From Phallus indusiatus (lineage: Eukaryota; Basidiomycota; Agaricomycetes; Phallales; Phallaceae): a stretch of 64,000 nt of DNA. The translations under genes and the position numbers were made by a program. The number at the start of each line of letters is the position of its first letter. Position 1 is the stretch's first letter. Under the pieces are notes generated by a model, which saw only the letters and a list, made by a program, of their open reading frames with translations, was not told the DNA's origin and did not search any database. Location of the stretch: assembly GCA_027605045.1 (NCBI GenBank), contig JAQFWX010000017.1, positions 620,001-684,000 on the forward strand, written 5' to 3'. This document shows positions 52,318 through 61,307 of this stretch, one piece after another.

Positions 52318-52722
52318 CCTTTCCTTCGATTTCCAATTTACCATATAAACGTCGAATTCGATTGGACAGTAACTAATAAACACTCGGAAAGTTTTTTTTA
52401 AACCGGTGTGACATCTTCATCTTTCGAAAGAATCTCAGTTGCTGGTGTTGTATGGGAAAATGGGAGTTAAATTTGCTTCAAACAACACGTGTAATACTAT
52501 ATCGACGCGCGCCCAATCATAAATTCAGCTGGTATCAAAAGATTTTATATAATGATCACCTCACCTCAAGTCTGTTAAGGATCATTTAATTATTTAATCT
52601 CCTCTCCCTCTTCCTCTACTCAAAAGAATCGAAACTCAAAACCATTCAGACTAGTGCTGACACTCCGTACGCTACTCTCCGATCGCGAGTCGGGTTAACA
52701 TTATCGTATCACAACTCTCGGC
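52318..52722. promoter_or_regulatory. upstream region of the SDR gene
   Basis: About 400 bp without a gene, rich in CT runs near 52600-52620, as in fungal promoters. The transcription start is probably close to that CT block. Confidence 0.35.
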
Positions 52723-54213
52723 ATGGGAAAATTCACATACTGGAAGTTCATATTAGACCATCTCGGGACTCTTCCCGATGTCTCATCGTTCGAGAAAGAT
52801 TTGACGGGTAAAACGGTGGTTTTGACGGGTGCTACGTCCGGCGGCGTTGGCTTCGAAATTGCAAAACACCTTATTCGGGTGAATCCGAAGAAAATTATAC
52901 TTGGGTGTAGAAATCTGAAAAAGGGAGACGAGGTCTTGGAAAGTCCGTAATTCAATATATTTTTATTTTTTATTTGGAAGATTATGCTGAGTTGTATTAA
53001 TTAGCTCTAAAAAGTTTGGGTTACAACCGTGCTGAAGCATGGCTTCTCGATTTGGCAAACTTTAAAACGATAACATCTTTCGTAGATAAATTCGAGAAAG
53101 AAGAAGATAAAAATCTTGATTTGCTCATTCAATGTGCTGGGACGTGGTTTGGAACATACGAAAGAACCGTAGACGGCTGGGAAACAAAGTCCGTCAATTT
53201 AATCTATAACTACACCCATATTATCTTTACTGCGTGTCCTAACAGCTCATTCATAGTATGCAGGTCAACTTTCTGGGGCCTGTTTTGCTCATTCTGCTCC
53301 TGCTCCCTTTCTTGAAGAAAGCTCAGGCTTCTATCGATATCAGTACTTCCACCGCTAGTGACAGCGATTCGGACGATTCAGAAGAAGAGGTGGTTACACC
53401 GCGAATTGTTATTGTCGGGAGTGAATCGCATCATTTTGTTGAAAGTATGCCGGAAGCTGAAGAAGTCAATATTCTTTCCAAGTTTAATGATGATGAGTAT
53501 TGCATTTCCGAGGGAAAGTGAGTCCTCTGTTTATCAACTCCTGATCGGAACTACTCCAGCTAAATAAATAAATTCTGGTGTATTGAAGAACAATCGGAAG
53601 AAGATATTTCGTAGCAAAAGGTTTGTGATAACAGTTTTTTTCTTCCTAAATACATATTGATTCTAAACTTAAACGTAAACCCAAAACATTATTGCATAAC
53701 AGTTTTCCTTGTCTTCTTCACAAGACAACTCTCAACCTACCTCTCCGCCACGGACAAAGTCACAACCGACTCTACTAGTAGTACCCCGATAACGATAACA
53801 TGCACAACCCCAGGTTTCACAGACACCAAAATATTCACATCCTCCTCCGGTGGTGTACATCCAATGCAAAGTGGCATATCTTTCAGTATCGCTAGACTCT
53901 TTTTAGCCCGTTCACCAGAAGTCGGAAGTCGACCTGTCATGTGGAGCGTTTTTGAACGGGGGGATATTGTGCATGGAAAATATTGTGCAAATTGTCAGGT
54001 TGAGGAGGAAAGCGATTTTTCTATTTCGAAGATCGGGTGGGATATCCAAAGAAGAAGCTGGGTATGTGTATTTTTGTCTTGTCCTTGTCTAGGTGAATGT
54101 TTATCGATGCATGTATTATACATCTTTAGCGCGAAGCGTTAGATGTTTTGATGACGGTTGACGGTAGGATCAAATTGGTTGAAGAAGAGTATTTTACTAA
54201 AGAAGCAAGTTAA
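52723..54213 (+). CDS. short-chain dehydrogenase/reductase (retinol dehydrogenase-like)
   Basis: NAD(P)-dependent oxidoreductase with a Rossmann fold. The start MGKFTYWKFILDHLG leads to GKTVVLTGATSGGVGFEIAK (TGxxxGxG motif) and IILGCRNLKKG. Later exons show NLDLLIQCAGTWFG (NAG-equivalent), VNFLGPVLLILLLLPFLKKA and TPRIVIVGSESHHF (Ser region). The catalytic YxxxK pair is YFVAK, encoded on a 32-nt exon (53589-53620) that joins to VFLVFFTRQLSTYLS. Then TITCTTPGFTDTKI and SARLFLAR-like sequence follow. An acidic Ser/Asp insert (DSDSDDSEEEVV) separates the beta5 strand from the preceding helix. The stop is at 54211-54213. Substrate is unknown. It is convergent with the Rds1-like gene. Confidence 0.85.
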
Positions 54214-54295
54214 GGCATATATTAAAAAATAATCAAGTCATTTCTAATGTAAATTATTGTTACACGAAAAAATTTCAAAAAGTCATTTTCTTTCT

Positions 54296-55793
54296 TCAGC
54301 CAGCAGTATACACAGCTGGTCCAGCAACAACATGGGCATCCAACTTGCTCACATTAAACGGCGTAATAAACGGATCGGAATCCGTAAGCATAACGAATAT
54401 CGTACCATTGACAACGGGATTGTTTGTTCCGTTGTATTCGACGATACGATCGGGTTGTTGTGTTGTGGCGGTGAAGTCCTTTAGGCTGATGTTTCGAAGA
54501 GGCGTGTAAGTGACGTTGAGTTGGGAAATCCATGCAGCGAACTAAAATATCAATTAATATATGTGATATTCCAGCGGGAGATGAAGGTGACTTACTTGGG
54601 GTGTTGAGGCGTTGGTTGCAGTCGTATAATTGAAGTTTATCGGTCCAACATGCTTTCCAGGAGCCTCCCACTATCAACACAATGATCGTTATTCAAAAAA
54701 TTGCTCAAAGAAAATATTTCTTACTTGAAATTGAACTTCGCGCCCGGGGTTACTAACAGTTCGATTCCGAGTCAACGCCGGCCCAAGCCACGGTCTAATT
54801 CCAGACGGTGCATTTGTAATATTCAAACCCGGGAAATTGACCCAACCGACTCGTACGTTAGATTGAGGGCATGAGAACAAATATGGAGCGAGGAGGGTCC
54901 ATTGCATTGATTGACTTATACCGGGGACGTTGTAGAACGGCATGGCTATCATTCAAGTTCTCAGTGAGTGGCCAGTACATATGTGCGAGAGGCTGAGATA
55001 GAGAACGTACGGAAGAGACCTTCGAATTGGCGGAAAGCCATTTGTTGACGTGCTTCTACTGCGATTGTCTGAGTGACTATTTGACCAACCGCTTTGGAGT
55101 CGAGATGTGGGATGAATCCGTACGTTCCAGACTCGCCGAATGCAGTTACCTTTAAACAGCAATGTTATAAGATTGAATAGGAGAAAAATTTGGAAGTACT
55201 TACGGCTTGTGAGAAGTCGATGAATTCTGTGACGTTTGTGAATGGGTAGGTGTAATTGCAAGGTTGAGTTGCGTTTGCTAAATACAAAAAGGTATAGTTC
55301 GGTATTCATGGGTGAAGTCATTTTTTAAAAAAAATAAGCACTTACTTCCCAAGAGATTGGAAAGCGTAATAGCATGTCCGAGTTCCTGATCAGCCATATA
55401 CTCGATCAAAAATCTATCGTCGGCGGTTAACCCCGCGTTCTCGAATTCTTGAGTTGAGAAACGGGCGAGACCGTTATGGAAAAGATCGAGTTCGATGTAT
55501 TCTTGGTTCAAGCCCAAATTCTATAAAATGAACAATGATCTTGCATCATGGAGTATTGAATTGTTTTTAAATTGGCTTACGATGGACTGGAAATCGAAAT
55601 CCGATGCGACGAGATAGTCGGGTGGATTTGTGAGGTTTCCTCCTGAAGGTGGTGGAGGTGCTGTATCATTCGACTGGGTGTTGTTTTGTCTTTTGACAAG
55701 AGTGGTAGCTTTGACACCTGTCGACGTTACGACTGCACATTCAATGCTCGCAGCCAAGAGAAGAAAAGAAATAGAAGAAGTTGATAGTCGCAT
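54296..55793 (-). CDS. secreted ferritin-like domain protein (Rds1/desiccation-related type)
   Basis: The protein starts MRLSTSSISFLLLAASIECAV, a signal peptide. A Pro/Thr/Asn linker is followed by the ferritin-like helices: LGLNQEYIELDLFHNGLARF, LTADDRFLIEYMADQELGHA (the EhxxH-like QELGH), IPHLDSKAVGQI, TIAVEARQQMAFRQFEGLF, and MPFYNVPGISQSMQWTLLAP. The C-terminal part contains beta-rich segments and several NxT/S glycosylation sites (NYTTATN, NVTYTP, NGTNN). It ends GPAVYTAG at 54296-54298. The family includes S. pombe Rds1, induced by starvation and stress, and plant desiccation proteins; metal binding and enzymatic role are unproven. Seven or so introns. Confidence 0.82.
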
Positions 55794-56270
55794 GCTGAAC
55801 AGATGAGAAGTCGAATCTTGAAAGGAAAGGAACTTAGACTATCTTGATTTTTATAATGTACGTATATTGTGGCGTAAGTATTACTCATGCGGAAAAACCA
55901 AACATTCATTCTTTCAAAAAAATAGAATTACAAATAAAAACTTACATAACGTTCATTTTATCGCGTCATGCCGGAAAGGTATCCAACGGGACATGCTTCA
56001 CTCGCTCATTCGATACGCTTTTCGATCCACCCTCTCCTCGCCGCGTAAACCTTTGAATTCACGACATAGTGGCAGTGGAAACTGTTGGACGTGACGCGAC
56101 GTTTGTGACATGGCGATGATCACATAATGGGGTATGACGCAAGCTGGATCCATAAGCGCCAAACGACTTTTGACTTTGGAGAGGTTACGACAGGTATTCA
56201 AGAATTAATCTTATTAGAAGGGGAAATATGTACTAGGATATATCGTCGTTGTGGGGTATACATATTATAA
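55794..56270. promoter_or_regulatory. intergenic region upstream of Rds1-like gene
   Basis: 477 bp contain the promoter of the Rds1-like gene and the 3' end of the bicupin gene. No other feature was recognised. Confidence 0.4.
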
Positions 56271-58027
56271 TCAATAAAATCGTAACGGTCGTTTCGCGTG
56301 TCCATCATGCGGACCTGAAAAGTTATAATTAGGAAAAAGCCTTTGGACACAAGTAGAACAAATTTCTCACCAAGTTCATATATCGGTGGATCTAAAAAAA
56401 GTTTCAATTAACATTGACATAGAAAAATCAGCTAGAAACGTACTCGACCACCATCGTTTAGAATTAACATTGACAGCCTCGTTCACTTTAAGCGGATAAT
56501 GAACAAGATCGCCCTCTCTTACACGATTCTGTCCGAGGATCCACAACATGAGCGGTTCACCTTCGTCTCCGTCTGCATTAGAGTCGTTTATAAAATTGTG
56601 CGCTATGCCTGTGCCAGCGGGAAACCCGAGCACGTCTCCTTCGCGCACAGGTTGAATGTTGCCGTTTAGCCAGACGTTGGCCGTGCCGCTTACGATGTAG
56701 ACTAGTTCGTCTTCTAAACTATGTGCGTGGGGTTCTTGAAAAAGAAATAGTTAAGAAATAGAACTGGGAACGTCTGAGAAGTATGTGTAATGTATACCTG
56801 AGGAACGAGCACCTGGTGGGGGTACTTCAAAGTTACATCCGAAGCGACCGCTCATACCTGTCTCTTGCGATAAACTCGTAGCATTCGCGAATAATTCGCC
56901 TTCGCCGATTGCATCGAGCTCCGAAATAGTGTTGATCAGATTGCTGGGTCGATATCCGACTTGACAGGCCGGAATAGTCGAGTTGGCGCGCTCAGGACCT
57001 ATGCTGGGTACACCTGGGTGTGGGCCTATATCACCTTGTCGTGGAGGATCGGACCAGACTTGTCTCCCAGATGCGATGGCAAAGTCTTTGTCGATGGTGA
57101 AAGGATAGTGGTATGATTCGTTTGGTTTGTCTTCGTATGCGACGAGAAGAATAAGATCTTGAGCGACATTGGTGGTATTGCTGTCCGCGTTTGAGTCGTT
57201 TATGATTGTATGGGGTATGCCAGTTCCGGCTTTCCATCCTACGGTGTCTGTACTTGCGAATGGGAACGTCCAGCCGTTTTGCCAGACAAGACCTGATCCT
57301 GAGATGCAATATACTATTACATCGCCGAGACGATTTGCAACCGGGCCTTTATGCGAAAGTTCAATCCAGGCACTGTAACACCGATTATATGGGACTCACG
57401 AGACATGCGAGTTCCGGGTGGAAGACGGAGATACATGGCTTGCATCTCCCCGGTAAGCTTCGTTTCGCGTCCAAGGTGGCATACGTGCAGACCTTGGAGA
57501 CTCGGACTTGGATCGTCTAAGTCATATGGTATAATCAGATCCGGAACGTGGAGGACGTCGGGAAGAGGTGCGAGAGGTGGTGGCGGTGGCGGTGATGGTG
57601 GTGGCGCATCCTGGTCCGGGAGGGCGATGGTAAATCCGGAGTTATCAGGCATAGGGAGTATGGCCGGGCCGTAGGGAATCTGTAGATCTTCGTCGTCGTC
57701 GTCGTCCTCATCGCTGTACTCTTCCTCGTTATCGTCGTTGTCGTCGTTGTCATCCGGCTCAACATCTTCTTCTTGTGCAGATTCTTCCTGTTCGTGTTGC
57801 ACATGCACCAGCTCTTCCTCTTCCTCATCCTCGCGCTCGGCCTCAGCCTCTTCTTCTCCTTCGTCTTCATTCTCCTCTTCAAGATATTCCTTCATCACCC
57901 TCTCAAAGTCTGAACTGGGCATAGACTCGGTCATAGCTTGATCTTCCTGAATTTGAGTATCAACGGCAACACCTGTACCTCCATCTTCTGGTATCTCTCG
58001 TGAAACGTGGGTATGGTTGTCATCCAT
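56271..58027 (-). CDS. bicupin with acidic N-terminal extension
   Basis: Two cupin barrels follow a long, strongly acidic leader. Residues of roughly 45-125 are almost all Glu/Asp (for example EYSDEDDDDDEDLQ), followed by a Pro run. Cupin 1 is YLRLPPGTRMSRPVANRLGD, SGSGLVWQNGWTFPF and GWKAGTGIPHTIINDSNAD. Cupin 2 is TPHAHSLEDELVYIVSGTAN, VREGDVLGFPAGTGIAHNFI and DEGEPLMLWILGQNRVREGD. Cupin 2 keeps the HxH...E and later His metal ligands; cupin 1 lacks the HxH pair, so probably only one site binds metal. The last exon ends HDGHAKRPLRFY. No signal peptide, so it is inferred to be cytosolic or nuclear. Enzymatic role unknown. It diverges from the Rossmann-fold gene at 58188. Confidence 0.75.
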
Positions 58028-58187
58028 GGGGGAATGTAGTGAGGATGAATGAAAGGAAATTAGGCGGTCGTATTAAAAAAAAGGCGACGCGGATCGTCAC
58101 AACGCAGAGGTAACGCCCCCGGCTACTAGTGAACGTTTGAACCTTCCTCCTCCTGACCCCTCTCTAACTCCTAACCCTAAACTGCAC

Positions 58188-59238
58188 ATGTCTTCAGTAG
58201 ATTTTCTGATTTTAGGAGCGGGCTGGACATCGGACTATCTCATTCCCCTATTGAAGTCTCACCAAATCAGCTACGCTAGCACAACACGATCAGGACGCGA
58301 TTCGACGCTCAAATTCGAGTTCAACCCAGATTCAGACGATACTCTCCCTTTTACTATTCTCCCTACAGCTAAAACAGTTTTAATATCATTTCCAATCAAA
58401 GGATTAGGAGGATCAAAGCGACTTGTTCATCTTTATTCGCTGACTCACCCAAACTCTCACACTGGTTTTATTCAACTTGGGTCGTCTGGGATCTATACCG
58501 TACGCCTAAAAAATTCCCATAAACTTCGTTATGAGACTTAGAAGCCTCAAAAGGAGCTGGGATGGTTAGATCGTCATTCGCCGTATGATAAGTCAGATTC
58601 AAGGGCAATCGCCGAAGACGAGTTGTTATCTTTAGATAACACCCATGGTGTACACACCACGGTTTTGAATCTCTCTGGTCTTTGGGGCGGTGCACGAGAT
58701 CCGAGAAACTGGGTTACGAGGGTTGCGCCAACCAAAGAAGCTCTCGCCAGTAAGGTAAGAAGGCAAAGATTTCATCTATTTGTTATTCTGACCATGTTGT
58801 ACAGAGCAGTATTCATTTGATTCACGGCGCTGATGTTGCGCGCTCTATTGTTGCCGTGCATCAGCAATTCGATAAAGCAGCAGGTTCGCGATGGCTTCTT
58901 ACGGATCAGAGAGTGTATGTATCAAATATTATGTATACGTTTCTTCCGATGCTCAAACAATATCTAGATATGATTGGTGGGATTTAGCTGGCGCATGGGG
59001 TGACGGAGGTGCAGCTTCGGAAAAAGTAAAAGGCCCACAGCCACAGGTAAATGAAAAAATATTTTTGCCAGTTTATTGTACATACCCTGACGTACAAATA
59101 TCAAAGTGGGTTGGAGAGTTGATGAAAGAAAATGGTATTCGAGCCTTACCACGCTCTCCGGGGACTTTGGCAAGAGCAATTGATAGCAGAGAATTCTGGT
59201 CTATTTTTGATCTGCAGCCTATAAAAGCACGCCCGTGA
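58188..59238 (+). CDS. NAD(P)-binding Rossmann-fold protein (epimerase-like)
   Basis: The chosen start MSSVDFLILGAGWTSDYLI puts the GxGxxS-type dinucleotide motif at the extreme N-terminus; the upstream in-frame Met at 58137 adds a Pro-rich leader. Then SYASTTRSGRDSTLKFEFN, TAKTVLISFPIKG and HTGFIQLGSSGIYT follow. An intron before KPQKELGWLDRHSPYDKS is removed. TTVLNLSGLWGGARDPRNWV and LIHGADVARSIVAVHQQF come next, then the ending GIRALPRSPGTLARAIDSRE. The layout matches atypical short-chain (extended SDR/epimerase-like) proteins of fungi annotated only as NAD(P)-binding. Catalytic Tyr/Lys could not be assigned. Complete, about 280 residues; function unknown. Confidence 0.72.
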
Positions 59239-59544
59239 AAATGTGTAGTAATAGTTCTGGTCATTGTATACAATCTGATTCAAGGCCTGGCACGTCAGAA
59301 ACGGTATCAATACATTCAAAGATGCAAACAAGTCACGAAGCGGCAATCCGTACCGCACCGGATTTCGGACTTGTTTACAACACGTTGTGTATGCCCCAGT
59401 CGTTCGAATTGCGGGTTTCGTGTTAACACAAATTTACGTTGACCAATTTGAGTATGATAACAAATTGTCCGGGATAAATCATAACAAACTTGATCAGATT
59501 CATAGTAGTGACTATGTTATACATATTAAACCTTCCCATGTCTA
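59239..59544. other. intergenic region
   Basis: 306 bp between the Rossmann-fold gene and the relic; nothing recognised. Confidence 0.35.
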
Positions 59545-59790
59545 TCACAACCCTATTTGCGTAAAATAATTCTTGCACCTCGAGGTAGTATTCTCCCTCT
59601 TCCTCGTAGTGTCTGCTATCTTTGGCCAGGGAGTAACCGTGGTTACCGTGCCTTCAACATCCACTGTCCCACGTTTTATTCCAGCTAGCGTTAAAGGCAA
59701 CCCAACCGTAAGATATTCCTCGGCCATAATCTTAGTGGAAGCGGTCAGAGAAGTAAGAGGATCATAACCTCCCCCATCAGTAATCTGGGC
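59545..59790 (-). pseudogene. 3'-end relic of the array gene family, inverted
   Basis: Read on the minus strand the segment gives GGYDPLTSLTASTKIMAEEY, then a diverged linker and TTRKRENTTSRCKNYF. These correspond to GGYNPLTYKDVYTTIMAEEY and TTRKRENCTERCKD at the C-terminus of copy A. One of the two tail cysteines is replaced. Nothing upstream of the GGY block is present; the sequence beyond 59790 is unrelated, GC-rich and repetitive. It lies 7.5 kb from the array in the opposite orientation. Confidence 0.7.
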
Positions 59791-60120
59791 ATGTCTGCCC
59801 GGATGGCCGGGGACGGTCAGGGACAGTCTGGCTCACTTTGGCCGGCAGGATAGTTTTGACAACATCAGCATGTCTTGGAGGTCCTAGACTCTGATGAAGA
59901 AGGTGCGGATTAGTGAGACCGTTGTGTGTCCATACTGTCCCATGTTCCCAGATTGTCCCAGACCGTTGCATGTTCCTAGACCGCTGCATGTTCCTAGACT
60001 GCCCGGCTCACTGGTTTTCCGTTGTTACATAATTTAAATTGCTTTGTTTTCCTTTACTTCGGACACTGAAAATAAATAAAAAATTTTTATACGTTGATTG
60101 TGTGTAACTATAAATTTCTA
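59791..60120. other. non-coding, short tandem motif
   Basis: The GC-rich part (59800-60010) includes two adjacent 18-bp copies of CCG(T/C)TGCATGTTCCTAGA near 59962-59998. The remainder is AT-rich. No gene. Confidence 0.45.
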
Positions 60121-60894
60121 TTATAATTCTGGCAACATTTCATCCGAGCTATCAATGATGAAGTCGTCATCAATGTCAACAATGACATTCAGCAAAGCCC
60201 TATGCTACATGAGGTTGAGAATATGTACATTAATAATGGTTTTGGACTCACATTCCCGTAGTGAATATATTCTTCTGTAATTCGTGACAGTGGTCTCGCT
60301 TTGTTGTTTCATACTTCTCCAGTCGAACCAAATGTTTTTTATACTCGGCCTCATATCTATCCCCTTCCAAGTTCCCTTTTTTATACTTTCCGGTTGAATA
60401 TTCCTCGAGACAATGTAAGATCTGAATTACAATTCAACAAGATATTAAAAAGATATGGAAAACACATACCACTACTCCGGCAAATGCAATAGTTTCGAAG
60501 GGCATTGGATTAAGGACATTAGGCTGAATACGAGCTGGGCCTTGACGCAACCTGAACATTCCTTCATGAATAACCTGAATTATCGAGTCATGTGCGAATG
60601 GTCTTATATATCTGTCCTGATTATGAAATGAGATATACTTGAACTTTGGAACCAAACATATAAACTTACTTGTCCGTCAGGATCTGCGAAAATCTGTTTA
60701 TATATGTACCGGCTCCCCGTAGTGAGATATTTGACCCGCTCTTGTATGGCCTCAGGCGTTCCGACAAGACCATATTTTTCAACGATAAATGCCTCCGCTG
60801 CCTGTTTCCACCGGTACCGGTATTTAGACATATGTTTACTCAACTGGATTTCGTTAGTACAATTACCATTATAAAATGACTACTCACAATCATT
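60121..60894 (-). pseudogene. DUF6532-type gene, 5' end cut by LTR
   Basis: Spliced minus-strand exons read YRYRWKQAAEAFIVEKYGLV, TGSRYIYKQIFADPDGQ, RYIRPFAHDSIIQVIHEGMF, PNVLNPMPFETIAFAGVV, LHCLEEYSTGKYKKGNLEGD, EAEYKKHLVRLEKYE and the acidic end NVIVDIDDDFIIDSSDEMLP with TAA at 60121-60123. This matches the C-terminal half of DUF6532 proteins, an expanded basidiomycete family of unknown function. The usual N-terminal part is missing: the LTR end lies about 60 bp upstream of the first clear codon. It is most likely disrupted by the retroelement, although a short internal ATG (60831) could still give a truncated product. Confidence 0.65.
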
Positions 60895-61293
60895 TGTTAG
60901 GGCTACTCAGCTCACACTAGAGGGAGGGGATCCTAAGAGAATATATTGGGAGAGAACTAACTACTCACCTAGAGGGAGGGGATCCTAAGAGAACAAGCTT
61001 AGGGACCCTCACTCTAGGGACAGCGACTATATACATGAAAAACGATAGCGCGGCGTGCGGCCCTGACACAGCTAAGTGCCAGACGCCCAAACCGAACATA
61101 AGCGACGTGACGCCTACGGCGTCACGCCGGGTACGAGCGCGCAACGCGCGCGAGTAGAGAAAGTGGAATAGAGACAGAGGGAGCAAACGGAGGGTAGAGG
61201 TAGTATATGGGAAATATAATTAAAGTAGAGGGAAATATATACCGATGATAATAAATGAGGAAAAATGAGGGGACGCGGTAGCGTACCCTGACA
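60895..61293 (-). mobile_element. 3' LTR of a Ty3/gypsy chromovirus
   Basis: On the minus strand the LTR starts TGTCAGGG (61293) directly after a polypurine tract and ends CCCTAACA (60895), 399 bp, with short inverted ends TG...CA. It contains a 25-bp direct repeat (60917-60941 and 60969-60993). The 5-bp flank on the right of the element is outside the window, so the target duplication cannot be checked. Confidence 0.75.
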
Positions 61294-61307
61294 CCACCCC
61301 CCCCTTC
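61294..61307 (-). other. polypurine tract of the retroelement
   Basis: GAAGGGGGGGGTGG on the minus strand lies immediately before the LTR TG and overlaps the last codon region of pol, the normal site for plus-strand DNA priming. Confidence 0.7.

Noticed and set aside
57535..57882. Arg/His/Met-rich minus-strand frame of 115 codons
   Set aside because: Shadow frame of the acidic and proline tracts of the bicupin.
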